Source: Vicia villosa
Taxonomy: Eukaryota; Streptophyta; Magnoliopsida; Fabales; Fabaceae
Assembly: GCF_029867415.1 (NCBI RefSeq)
Contig: NC_081185.1
Span: 73,195,553 to 73,259,552 of the forward strand
DNA length: 64,000 bases
Direction: 5' to 3'
Position numbers and translations under genes: made by a program. Under the pieces are notes generated by a model that was given only the letters and a program-made list of their open reading frames with translations, was not told where the DNA came from and searched no databases. Below are positions 43,730-55,507 of this stretch, piece after piece. The stretch's first letter is position 1. Every line of letters begins with the position of its first letter.

Positions 43730-44871
43730 GTCCTGAAGGATAGAAAAGCACTTAGAAAGGGGGGTTTTGAATAAGTGTGACTTTAAAAACATGTAAGATA
43801 AAAACAATGAACACAATTACTTTTATCCTGGTTCGTTGTTAACGAAACTACTCCAGTCCACCCCCTTAGAGTGATTTACCTCAACTGAGGATTTAATCCA
43901 CTAATTCAACTGATTACAATGGTTATCCACTTAGAAAACTTCTAAGTCTTCTAGAGTATACAGATCACAACTTGATCACTCTAGGAATTCTTCATTTAGA
44001 AACCTTCTAAGTCTTCTAGAGTCTACTGATCACAACTTGATCACTCTAGGAACCTTTTACAAACAATGTAAAATAATGTTTACAAGAGTATAGATTGTTT
44101 CTAATAAAGCTATAATCACAACGGTTTTATTTCTCTTAAGTTCTAAGCTTAACACTCACTAAATATTACAAAAGTTTGTGAGGTTGAAGATGAAGTTCGT
44201 GAGTTTTGATTTTGACACCGTTTCAGTATTTTGCACAAGTGTTCTACTTTGCTTCTGATCATAACTTCTATTTGTAGGCGCTGAGAGGAAATGACCGTTG
44301 GGAGCATTTAATGCTTTGCGTGAATAGTACAGCTTTGCATTTAATGTTTCACACTTTTGTCAACTACCTCGAGCCTTATTTTTCTTACTTTTACTGACTT
44401 TGCCTTTTGTAGCTTCTAACGTTCCTTTTGTCAGTCAGAGATTAGACTTAATAGCCTGTCATCTTGTACTATCTTCTGGACTCAGATTTGTAGAATAATA
44501 ACGTTTGAATTCCAAAGTCAACAGCTTGGTGCAGAGCATCTTCTTGTCTTCTGACTTTGAAGAGCTTGAGCGTGATACCATTCAGAACTTTAGTGCTTCT
44601 GCTTCTGACTTCATGTTCTTCTGATGCTTTACAGTTCATGTTCTGATTCTGCTTGACCATCTTCTGATGTCTTGCCAGAGCATGTTCTGATGTAGCCATC
44701 TAGAACCTTCTGAGTCAGTTGCTTATGAGTGCTGATTTGTGCATACTCTTTATGTATTTCTTGAAATGGAAAATGCAAAGGATTAGAGTGCCACATTATC
44801 TTATACGAAATTCATATATAATGTTATCATCAAAACATAGAATATTGATCAGAACAAATCTTGTTCTAACA
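43730..44871 (-). mobile_element. 3' LTR of a SIRE/Maximus-like copia element
   Basis: On the minus strand it starts TGTTAGAACAAGATTTGTTC at 44871, directly after a polypurine tract, and runs to about 43730. It includes a direct duplication of about 65 bp (CTTCTAAGTCTTCTAGAGT, then GATCACAACTTGATCACTC) at 43929-44052. The lower border is approximate. Confidence 0.75.
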
Positions 44872-44885
44872 ATCTCCCCCTTTTT
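44872..44885 (-). promoter_or_regulatory. Polypurine tract of the SIRE-like element
   Basis: Minus strand AAAAAGGGGGAGAT precedes the LTR. A second CTCCCCCT pair at 44998-45025 may be a duplicated tract. Confidence 0.75.
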
Positions 44886-45670
44886 GATGATGACAAAAAC
44901 ATATATAATTGATATGATTTTGTATCCAGAATATCAGATGAACAAAGACAATTACACAGTTATAGCATAAGCATATAATCAGAGTGAGTGAATATGTCTC
45001 CCCCTGAGATTAACAATCTCCCCCTAAAATTAATACTAGAAGAATTTTTAAATAAAAAACTTCCCTGAGTATTTTTCCATTTCAGTTGAGACTTTCACAT
45101 AGCATAGAACTTTAGAACATTCAGAGCTTCTCATCAGATCTTCCATTGGACAGATACAGAGCTTTGAATTTTCCCTTTGTAATCAATTATATCAGATTAT
45201 ACTTGATTGTATCAGAACATTCTTAAATGTATCAGAGCATTCTTCTTGCTTCTGATCTTGAAGCTTCAGAGCACTAAGCTTGCTTCAATTTTCTAAGAGC
45301 ATGCTTCTTCTTAGAATTGCTTTTCCCCATGTATTTTCTTCTCATGTTGAGCTTTGACCAGAATATCATATTCCTGCAAAACTATCAAAGACAGAAGAAC
45401 TTGCAAATAATGTTAGTAATGTGAAGACTTAATCCCAACAACTGATATTATAAACCAATTCAATTATCATATTTCTCCCCCTTTTTGTCATAACATCAAA
45501 AAGCATAAAGATTCAGATGAACAAAACACACAGAGAGAGGAAAGAACAGATAATTTTTCATTGATTAAAACATCAGAAGATACAAAAACAGATGCAATTC
45601 AAGCAGATGCAAACAACAAAGAAAACAAACTAAGACACAAAGACAGATTACGGCTGGCTGAACCTAGAAG

Positions 45671-48540
45671 CTAAGACGGCCAGAAGGTTTTTATTCTCAG
45701 CAGTGTTTCAACTTGCTTCCTTGTAGCTTCCTTCTGATCCTGCATGAAGGATCTGAACTCAACATTTGTATCCTCTTGCTTGTCCAGACGAAGAGCCAAG
45801 TTTGCTTGATTCTATTGGAGCTCCTTCATAGTGTTAATCAGCACAGAAGCAGAAGGACCAGCAGAAGCAGCACCAAAGTTGTTGTCCATAGCAAGAGGAT
45901 TTGCACAAACTTCGACCATGAGAACATCTCCTTGATTTTCCTCAACAGGAATTTCTTCAGCAGGATGTTCTAGACCATCAAGAATTGCAGCTAGATTCTT
46001 TGGAGGTGTTGGAGCAACAGGTTCTGGAGGGTATTCAACTTCTAGATATACCATATTTGGTGCTTTTTCAGAGGGATGCTCCCTTAACCAGTTGAACAAG
46101 AACTGAAAGTATCTAGTCGGAACCTTATAGGGATGTGGCGTCCACACAACCATTGCCAAATGATTCTCTTCTTCTGCAAGCTCATCTACAAACTCCTTCT
46201 CTTCAAGAGGCTTCCAGCTGGTGATGGGATGGTAGTATCTTCCATCATCATATTCCAGAAGGTAACCAGAAGGACCAGGAGCTGCAACTAGACACTCTTT
46301 CTGAAGATTCAGAAAATCAGATTGAATCTCCTTACCAACAGTTCTCTAGATCTTGCCAGCAGCAACATGATCCAGTTTGGCATCATGTGCAACCTTCAGA
46401 GCATCTAAACCTGTTCTGACCTTAAGAGTTAATAATTCAAAAAGTGTATCAACATAAGGTCTAGGAGGTGATGTTCTTGGAGGAGGGTTAGGTATTTGGA
46501 GATGGAGAGAAGAGATTGGCTTATCTGGGTAAGATAGGGCATAAGCTTGGGGAACTCTATCCAGAACAAACAATGTTGTTTTAGAAGAGGGTGTTTGAAA
46601 GGATTCAGCTTCATGATCTAAGTCTAAAACCACAACATCAGGAGTTGGTTTAGGTTTACGGGGATAAAGTTTCATGAGGCGGGTGAAAGAATCAGAATCA
46701 GATGGTTCAGGAGATGAAGGTGTGAAAGGGCAGAGCTCAGCATTGTCTACAAGGGTGTAGTTGAGATGTGGAGGAGGTTGAGAAATGGATATGTTTGCGT
46801 GAGGGGAATGATGGTGTTAAGGGGTGTGGCTTCAAAGATAGGTTCAGAAGCTGGGGGGTACAAAATCAAGAATAGGCGTAGTGCCTTTAGACTTGGGTGA
46901 AGGAGGAGGGGTGAGAACTTTTGTGGTTGGAGGTGGTTTAGCAGGGGATTTTTCTGGTTGAATATCTGGGTTTGTTTCTATTTATACATTCTTTTAAGTA
47001 AAAACAAAATCAGAATCAGGTTCAGAAATGACAATACCTGGACCTCGTTGCTTCTTCTTAGCTGGTCCTTCTCCAACTGTCTTCCTCTTCTTCTCCTTCT
47101 GTATCACCATTTTCTGCTTTCCTTTTAATTTTTCCTTCTCCCTTTCCACTTCATTCTGCTTTTCTTTTTCAACGTCTTTCTTCTCCAACTTCTTTTCATC
47201 TTCTTTCTTTTCTTCCTCTTTCTTTCTCTTCTTATCTTTCTTATTTTTCTTTCTCTTCTCTTCTTCTTTCTTATCATCCTTCTTATGCTTCTTCTTTTCT
47301 ACTTCTCCTTCTTTCTTTTGTTCCTCCTTCTGTTCATCAGCTTGCTTATCATTCCTTTTCTCTTCACTAATTGTGGGAAGATCTAACCTTCTTTTGGTTC
47401 TTCTTTCCTTCTCAGGCACAATTTCTGGAACTCCATCCTTAATAGTGAGAGCTTTCTGCTTGCTTATCCAAATGGGCTCACAATCAGAACCATTTTGTCT
47501 GTGCATGGCAATGTAGCGAATAATAACTTCTGGTTGTTCATTCCTGAAGAACAACTCAAAGTCAGCCAAAATAGGACCTCTTCTGATTCTAACTTCTGGG
47601 TTTGCTTGAGGAGTAGAATCAATTGACTTGATTATGCCCATTTTCTTCAGAGTATGAGCATTCAGAGTACTCCCAATAATAGTGTAAGGATTATTGATAA
47701 TTCCAGCATTCTCTAGATTCTCAACTATCTTTGTTTGGATTAGAAGATTTGTGAGGGTTCTTCCAAAAGGAATAACGTTCCTCTTCTTGTTTGGATACTA
47801 CAACCTGATTTTGTCTCTTGAATCATTCACAGCATGCCACAAGTGATTGAAAACAATGAAGGGAAAATCCACCTTGATTTGTTTACCAATACAATACATA
47901 ATGTATTGTTGGTCCTTGTTGACGAAGTTTGAAGAACTTGTTGATTTTCTGTGGTAAAAGCAGCCCAGGAGAATCTTAGTCCATACCTTGTAGATGGTTT
48001 TCATATCCTTAACTTCTGTTGACTTTTGTTCGTTCTGAAAGATCTCACCATACACAGCATCCCAATCCGTTCTAGGAGTTGCTTCAGTAACGCCTTCAAC
48101 ATTCATCAACCCAAATAACTTCCTTATGAGGGGTTCAGTGATTGAGAAGAATTCACCATGAACAATGGAGAGAATTGCTTTAGGCATAACAGTTGCATGC
48201 ACCCAGAATTCTTTCACTAGGTCAGGATAAACTGGACCATACAGATCATAGAACAAAGGTCCCCAACCTTGAAACACCATATTCTCTGTAAGATGAACAT
48301 CATGTTTCTCTAGATTATCAAAATCTACCATTAATTCGCAAATAACCTCCAACTGATCCAAAGGAATCGAACAGGTTATCTGGGGAACAAGTTGTTGCTC
48401 TTGATCTTGTTCTTGTTGGTGTTGTTGCTGAGAAGACGAACCAACATTCTGATTTGAAGGGGGAAGCCATTGAAGCACTTAAGAGACTTCTGGGTTTCTT
48501 TTTAGGGTTTGAGAAGAGAGAGAAAAGGTTGCAGAAACGC
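45671..48540 (-). pseudogene. Extra ORF (env-like position) of the SIRE-like element, decayed
   Basis: About 900 codons in largely one frame between pol and the 3' LTR. The N-terminal part (47798-48478) has LYGPVYPDLVKEFWVHATV and GEFFSITEPLIRKLFGL, a domain of plant retroelement extra ORFs (putative plant transposon protein). Next (46994-47641) comes IWISKQKALTIKDGVPEIVP and then about 100 residues nearly all Lys/Glu, ending with the NLS-like GPAKKKQRGPGI. A Pro/Ser-rich stretch follows, then VVWTPHPYKVPTRYFQFLFN and a coiled-coil end (LALRLDKQEDTNVEFRSF). Stops at about 48479, 47798, 46994 and 45812 plus small frame changes inactivate it. SIRE elements carry an env-like gene here, but no signal peptide or transmembrane segment was seen. 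Confidence 0.75.
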
Positions 48541-48975
48541 ATAAACTTAGAGAATGAAGAATGTGTGAAAAGAGAAAAAGAGATTATGAGAGATGTTTAA
48601 ATAGACACGGATTTGAAACAAAATGCAATTAAATTCTGAGAATGAACAGTTACAGAATGCAGAGAATCAAATGCATTTAATGTTGAGTGACGTTAGGGTA
48701 AAACGTGATATTTGAAATGATTTGCACAGTTACCTAGGGCGGCGTCTCATCAACTGCACGCATGCTTGTCCCTTCAGAATGAACACAAGTTCATCATCTG
48801 GAATAGCTGGTGACAGCTGTTTTGCTTTAAAAGAAATTCTGAATCAACTTAGACATATGAAACGTTAGCAATAATAGAATCAGAATATCTAATTGATAAA
48901 CTTGTTCAGAATATCTAATAAGAAAAATAAGTAATCATTTCAAATCTAATCCATATATCAGAACTTCTCATCCTT

Positions 48976-51900
48976 TCACTCTAGGCATAAATCCATACTG
49001 ATATTCTTCAGAATGAACTTAAACCTATCTTCAGCAAGGGGTTTTGTGAATATATCAGCCCACTGATGTTCTGTATCAACAAAGTATAGAGAAAGAACAC
49101 CCTTCTGAACATAGTCCCTAATGAAGTGATGTTTGATCTCAATATGTTTAGCTTTGGAATGTAAGATTGGATTCTTAGATAAACAAATAGTAGAAGTATC
49201 ATCACAAAAGATAGGAGTGTTACTCTCATATATCTGATAATCTTCTAGCTGACTCTTCATCTAGAGCATTTGTGTACTACATCAAGCAGCAGCAACATAT
49301 TCTGCTTCTGTTGTAGAAAGGGCAATTGTGGCTTGCTTCTTGTTGTACCAAGAGATCAGATGATTTCCCAAGAACTGACAGCTTCCAGAAGTACTTTTCC
49401 TTTCAACTCTATCTCTAGCGTAATCAGCATCACAATATCCTACTAAGTTGTATTCTTCAGATCTTCTGTAGACTAAACCAACATTAGTAGTACCTTTCAG
49501 ATACCTCAGAATTCTCTTAACAGCAGTTAAGTGAGATTCTCTAGGATCTGATTGGAATCTAGCACACAAGCACACACTGAATAGAATATCAGGTCTAGAA
49601 GCAATAAGATATAGAAGAGATCCAATCATACCTCTGTAGAGCTTCTGATCTACCTTCTTACTTACCTCATCCTTACCTAAAACACACGTTGGATACATAA
49701 GAGTCTTTGCTTCTTTGCTTTCTGAAAGATTAAACTTCTTCAGAAGATCTTTCACGTACTTGGTCTGATGAACATTAGTTCCTTCAGAAGTTTGATTGAT
49801 CTGGATCCCAAGGAAATACTTGAGTCTCCTATCATGCTCATTTCAAACTCTGCCTGCATAGACTTAGCAAACTCCTTTCCAAGTGTAGCATTAGATGTTC
49901 CAAAAATGATATCATCAACATAAATTTGGCAAATTAAAATATCCTTTTTAAAGGTTTTACAGAAGAGAGTTGTATCCACTTGTCCTCTAGTGAAACCATT
50001 ATCCAGAAAGAAATAACTTAATCTTTCATACCAAGCTCTGGGAGCTTGCTTCAGGCCATATAATGATTTCTTTAATTTGAAAACATGTTCTGGAGACTTA
50101 GTCTTCAAAACCAGGAGGTTGGTGGACATATACTTCCTCATCTATATAACTATTTAAGAAGGCACTCTTAACATTCATCTGATACATAGTGATGTTATGT
50201 TGAGTGGCAAATGAAATTAATAAGCAAATAGATTCTAACCTGGCCACTGGTGCAAAGGTTTCTATATATTCAATGCCTTCTTGCTGACTATAGCCCTGAG
50301 AAACCAGTCTGGCTTTGTTTCTTACAACTTCTCCCTTTTCGCTTAGCTTGTTTTTGAAGACCCACTTAGTTCCAATGATGTTAAATCCTTTTGGTCTTGG
50401 AACTAGATCCCAGACATCATTCCTTGTAAACTGATTTAGTTCTTCTTGTATGGCAATTATCCAGTCAGCATCCTCCAGAGCTTTATCAACAAAAGTTGGC
50501 TCAATTAGAGATACTAGACCAAATTGACATTCTGCATTGTTCTTAAGGAATGCTCTTGTTCTGATAGGATCATCCTTCTTTCCAATGATAACATCTTCTG
50601 GATGAGCAGAGTTGAGTCTAGAAGATCTTCTGGGTGTTGGCTCTTCAGATATTCTAAGATTCTCTAAAGAAGCAGCAACTTGATCTTCTGATACTTTGCT
50701 TCTAGGTTCTTCAGGATCTGAGTTAGAGATTTCTATATCTGCGAAATTCTCAAACTACTTTGGCTTTTCAAGACCAAGCTTATCATCAAATCTGACATTG
50801 ATTGACTCTTCCACTACAAGAGTTTCAGTATTGTATACTCTGTAGCCTTTTGAGCAGTCAGAATATCCAAGTAGAAAACACTTCTGAGCTTTAGAGTCAA
50901 ACTTATGCAGATGATCTTTAGTATTCAGAATATAGCATACACATCCAAATGAATGGAAATAAGAAATGTTGGGCTTTCTGTTCTTCCACAATTCATAAGG
51001 AGTCTTATTTAGAATAGGTCTTATAGAGATTCTATTATGAATATAACACACTATGTTAATTGCTTCTGCCTATAAATGCTTAGCCATACTGGTTTCATTG
51101 ATCATGGTTCTGGCCATTTCTTGTAGAGTCCTATTCTTTCGTTCTACAACTCCATTTTGCTGTGGAGTTCTAGGACAAGAGAAATCATGGGCAATACCAT
51201 TTTCTTTGAAATAAATTTCAAAGAATATGTTCTCAAATTCACCATCATGACCTCTTCTGACCTTTATGATTTTGCATTCCTTCTCATATTGATTCTGAGT
51301 GCAGAAGTCAAAGAACACAGTATGAGACTCATCCTTGTGTTTCAAGAACTTTACCCATGTCCATCTGCTATAGTCGTCTACGATGACTAATCCATATTTC
51401 TTCCCTCTGATTGATGTTGTTTTGACTGGGCTAAAAAGATCAATATGCAGAAGTTCTAGCGGCCTAGAGGAAGAGACAACATTTTTAGACTTGAATGCAG
51501 GTTTTGAAAACTTCCCTTTCTGACATGCTTCGCAAAGAGCATCTTATTTGTATTTTAGATTAGGGAGTCCTCTGACCAGATTAAGTTTGTTAACCTGAGA
51601 AATCTTTCTCAAACTAGCATGACCCAATCTTCTGTGCCAGACCCACTGCTCTTCACTAACAGACATAAGGCAAGTAACCTTTTGATTCTTAAGATCATGA
51701 AGATCAATCTTGTAAATGTTGTTCTTTCTCTTGCCTGTAAATAGGATTGAGCCATCCTTCTGACTTATAGCTTTACAAGACTTTTGATTGAAGATAATGT
51801 CATAAACATTGTCACTTAATTGACTTATGGACAATAAGTTATGAGTTAATCCATCTACTAAAAGAACATTAGTTATAGAGGGAGAGTTACCGATGCAAAT

Positions 51901-52115
51901 GGTTCCAGAGCCAATGATCTTGCCCTTCTGGTTCCCTCCAAACTTTACTTCTCCAGCAGACTTAAGCACCAGGTCTTGGAACATAGACCTTTTTCCCGTC
52001 ATGTGCCGCGAGCACCCAGAGTCCAGGTTCCATGACATGTTTTCCTTTGTCTTTTTGGCTGCCAAGGATATCTGCAACAGGAATTATCTTTTCCTTAGTA
52101 TAGCGGGGAAAATCT
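48976..52115 (-). pseudogene. pol: SIRE/Maximus-like copia pol, decayed
   Basis: Minus-strand pieces in order: protease WNLDSGCSRHMTGKRSMF and gag-pre-integrase VWHRRLGHASLRKISQVN (51544-52077); integrase core FSCPRTPQQNGVVERKNRT (51070-51345) and C-terminus (50755-51051); reverse transcriptase LYGLKQAPRAWYE and YVDDIIFGTS (49752-50141), with its N-terminal part between 50150 and 50750 out of frame; RNase H IALSTTEAEYVAAA (49282-49755) and KHIEIKHHFIRDYVQKG (48976-49260). Several stops and frameshifts. Gag and the 5' LTR are missing; homology ends near 52120 just ahead of the protease, where a different LTR family begins. Confidence 0.88.
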
Positions 52116-54540
52116 GAGATCAAAGCCATAAATTGACTCGACTCAATATTTCGCTTGAAATCGCCATCGCGCTTTATTGTTTCCAAAGGAAAAGGGAAAA
52201 GAACGTAAAACCCAAAGTTTTTTTTTAAAAGAAAAAGAGAACTCAGGTTCGGGTGTTGATTATACAAAGGGAAGGTTTTAAGCCCCCTCATATCTGTGGT
52301 ATTCCACAGGAACCTTTTTGAAAATCTGTGTCGTGTGTGCTAAAAAGAGTTTGTTTTATTTTTAAAATAAGCTCGGCAAAGCATTAAGCCTTGTGCCTAC
52401 ATACCTCATCGATGCAATGGAGAAGTCAGAGCTAATGTAGTTCCGCTTAAAAGGGAAAAACGTTTAAAAACCGAATAAACACTTTATCATCGTCAGAGAG
52501 AAATACTCAGCCATTGATCTTGAGCATGAGAACAAATGAGTTCTTTGCATCACAAATGAAAGGAGGGCTCCAACTCGGATAAAATCAACGAGTATACCAC
52601 TAGCTCTCTCACGCGGAAAAGATCTCATTATATCAATCAATTTCAAAAGATATTCTTAAAGAAAAGTCGTGTCTAAACTTTTGAAGAAAAGCCACTAAGG
52701 GCAAAAGATATTTTTAAAGAAAAAATTTTAAAAAGATTGCAAACATAAGAAGATTTTGTAAAAAGGGAGAAGATTTTGAAAATTAAAGAAGGGGAGGAGA
52801 TGAAGAGGCTATCCTATTGCGTAAAATAAAAGCTAAGGAAAAGAACGGTCTAACCGAAGAAGAAGCCAACACTTGACATTATGAGTCAAGGTAGATTTCC
52901 CATCCTTTGGACTTATCAATACCAAACCAACACATTACCACTTGGGGATCCAGATGAACTTATTATCTTAGCACCACTTTGCATTAAGCACATTAAAATT
53001 CTGACGAAAATCGGGCAGAGTAACGGCTGTTTTCGGGTAAAATCCTTATCTCAATGCCTTGGAATTAACCATCAAGGACTTTCAAGGAAATACCTGCATA
53101 CACAAACAGACAACAATCCAATTCCAGAGAGACAGAATGACAATAAAGTAACAATATCATAAGGGTCCAGATGTACTAAGTCCATAAGTCCGAATCTCCA
53201 AAATGCTCGGGATAGTAACCAATAGTCCGAAAGAGAGCCGTATGTGTTTTTTAGATTTTTGTTATTTATTAGTGTTTTAGCATAAAAGTAAAGTATGGTC
53301 CAAGTGGACAAAAATAAAATAGCGGAAACATAAACACTACGTCCAAATGGACAAAGAGAAAATAGCGGAATATAAATGTGATGAAATGATAAACTAAAGC
53401 ATAAAGCAAAATATAAAGAGCAATATAATAAATTGCGGAAATAAAGTCAATTGTTAGATGTTAAAGATAACCATCTTGAAGCTTGTCAAGTATGTTATCA
53501 AAGTTAGTAAGAAAGATCGATGGTGAGTGAAGGATGTTCTCGGATTTAAATTCAATGGACATTTATCAGAAGCTTGATAAAATCATAGCGACTACACGAT
53601 AAATCTCCATAAGTCTTAAATCAACCGCATACAATTCTCTTCCATATTTGATCTTTTTTTATTCGGGACACGAAATATTGCGCTATGTTAAGAAGATTGC
53701 CAAGTGACTTATGTAGAACTCACCCTACAACGAGGCCGGTCAACAATCTTTGTGCTAATGCATGCTAGAAAACGATATGTATATCGTTCTCCAAAAGCAA
53801 TACCGCACGAAAAGAAAAATAAGGAGCGATCTAGTCTTCACCAAGAATCCATAAGAATTCTCAAGGTATTAAGACTTTCATCGATCAAAAGAAAAAGAAA
53901 TAAAAGATGGAACCACATTAAAAGCTCCTTTCATCCATAATTTCAATCACTTAATTTTGCGGATTTGGATTCTCATCCTATCGACGCCCTAAGTCCATTG
54001 AAATTAGAGAGAAATTAGGCCTCTAATTTGTGATTCAAAGAAAATATCAAAAGAATGGAGTAGAAAAAGAGTTAGAACCAAAAACAAGTCAAAAATAGCA
54101 AAAACAAGCATTCTGCCTCACTGGAAATCGATTTACCTCTGTAGGAAATCGATTTCCTGCCTGCAGAATTCAAATCTGGCGCAAAAAACAGAGTGGAAAT
54201 CGATTTCCCTCTGTAGGAAATCGATTTCCTGCGCACAGTTTTCAAAAAAACAGCATTATGAACTATAAAACTTGATTTAGGCAAACATACAAACACCTTA
54301 TGATCACATATCAATTAGAGCACGAATTTTCCACCATTTCACCATCAAATAGGACCAATATAGCATCAATGATGCATCAAACACAAGCAAGAAAGATCTA
54401 CATCTTAGAGTTTAGGAATTTACCAATTCTTGAACCAAATTGTTGAAGTAGCTTCAAGAACAAACACAAAGTGTGTAGATCCTTCAAAATTGGAAATGAA
54501 CAAACAAAGAAAAGAGAGAAATGTAGGAGGTTTAGTTCAA
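52116..54540. mobile_element. LTR or leader DNA of a Ty3-type family, no gene seen
   Basis: Features at 52140-52470 (ATCGCCATCGCGCTTTATTG, AAAACCCAAAG, GGGAAGGTTTTAAGCCCCC, TGTGCCTACATACC) occur in the same order and spacing as at 62190-62520 (GTCGCCACCGATATATTTAT, AAAACCTAG, GGGAAGGTGTTAGCACCCC, AATGCCTACGTATCC), so both are copies of one LTR family. The rest is AT-rich, with a paired palindrome cluster at 54122-54229. Short frames here show no domain. Confidence 0.55.
54122..54229. repeat. Paired GGAAATCGATTTCC palindromes
   Basis: Four 14-bp palindromes in two pairs: 54123 (one mismatch, ends TTACC) and 54144, then 54195 and 54216. The 36-bp module (palindrome, CTCTGTA, palindrome, TGC) repeats at 72 bp. 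The centre is ATCGAT. Confidence 0.92.
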
Positions 54541-54542
54541 AA

Positions 54543-54797
54543 CTAGTAAGATTCAATGTGAATCTCACTAATTCTATGAAAATGAACTTTAGCGGGACAC
54601 ATGTACCTGTTAGGAATTAACCGTCGGTCCTTAAGTCTGGAATACCGAACTTCATGAGCGGGGTTGGTAAAGGTGAATCCATGAGGATTCTCATTGGCCG
54701 ACTCAGCCGCCGGTTCGACATTCCTCCGTGGTCGAGTGGGAGGTCTCGAAGAGCCATCCTCGGTTTGTCTTCTTCTGAAACCACCCTTTAGGGGCAT
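54543..54797 (-). pseudogene. Athila-type extra ORF, N-terminal fragment
   Basis: 84 codons beginning MPLKGGFRRRQTEDG, with RPRRNVEPAAES and then FTFTNPAHEVRYSRLKDRRL and IPNRYM, the opening of the third ORF that Athila-like Ty3 elements carry downstream of integrase (function unproven, often called env-like). It ends after about 70 conserved residues where another sequence takes over near 54560, so it is truncated. Confidence 0.6.
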
Positions 54798-55507
54798 TTT
54801 GGGTACCTGAAAAGTTACAAAAACTGAAAATTCGAATTAGTGAAAAACGGATACCGTGGGTAGATGGAGGGTGATGAGAGGAACACTTTTTGTGAAGTGG
54901 GTGTGGGGAAAAACTGAATATTTGAAGGGGTAAGTGGAGGTTTGTGTGTAGGTTTTAATGGAGGAGGCAAAGTTGTTTTTGAAATTTTGGGGGAAGAAGA
55001 AGAAAGAAAGAGGAAGAAAGATAAAAAGTGAAGTGAGAGAAAGCAAAAATAGGGTTTTGGGGTGTGGGGCGCGCGGGACCCACGGGAAAAAGAAAAAAAA
55101 ATTTCAAAATCTGACTCGCCGACACGGCCGTGTCAAGCGACACGGTCAGACCGTGTCCGAGTTTGGAAATTCCTCCTTTTTCTGAACATTTGCCAACAGC
55201 GCGACACGGCCGTGTCCGGTGACACGGTCAGACCGTGTCCGGGTCTGGAAAACCAATTTTTCATTCTCAATTTTTATCAAGGTGACACGGCCGTGTCAGC
55301 AAACACGGCCAGACCGTGTCGGACACTGTGCTCCCAAAATTTTGTCTGTTTTGGATTTCCTGCTCTCTTCACCCCTTGAAAGCTGTGTTTCAAAAACAAC
55401 CTACAAAAATAAAAACAATAAACAAAGAAAACTGTTAAAAACAAAATAGTGGGTTGCCTCCCACTAAGTGCTTCGTTTAACGTCGCCTGGTTCGACGGAC
55501 GCCCACC
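54798..55507 (-). other. Non-coding interval between Athila-like pol and extra ORF
   Basis: About 710 bp downstream of pol. The minus-strand half near 54840-55060 is pyrimidine-rich. The palindrome cluster at 55121-55320 and CCACTAAGTGCTTCG near 55462 are the only notable features. Open frames on the plus strand are chance readings. Confidence 0.6.
55121..55320. repeat. Paired GACACGGCCGTGTC palindrome array
   Basis: Three modules starting at 55121, 55203 and 55284. Each is the perfect 14-bp palindrome GACACGGCCGTGTC, then 3-4 nt, then an interrupted palindrome GACACGGTCAGACCGTGTC (third copy AACACGGCCAGACCGTGTC). The spacing of 81-82 bp is regular although the sequence between modules is not conserved. 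A fourth, cut copy is at 62139-62162. Confidence 0.93.

Noticed and set aside
47028..47516. 162-codon plus-strand frame rich in Ser/Phe
   Set aside because: Exact antisense of the Lys/Glu-rich block of the SIRE extra ORF; low-complexity shadow.
54958..55379. Plus-strand frames reading TRPCQATRSDRV-type repeats
   Set aside because: Translation of the GACACGG palindromes; no start context or homology.
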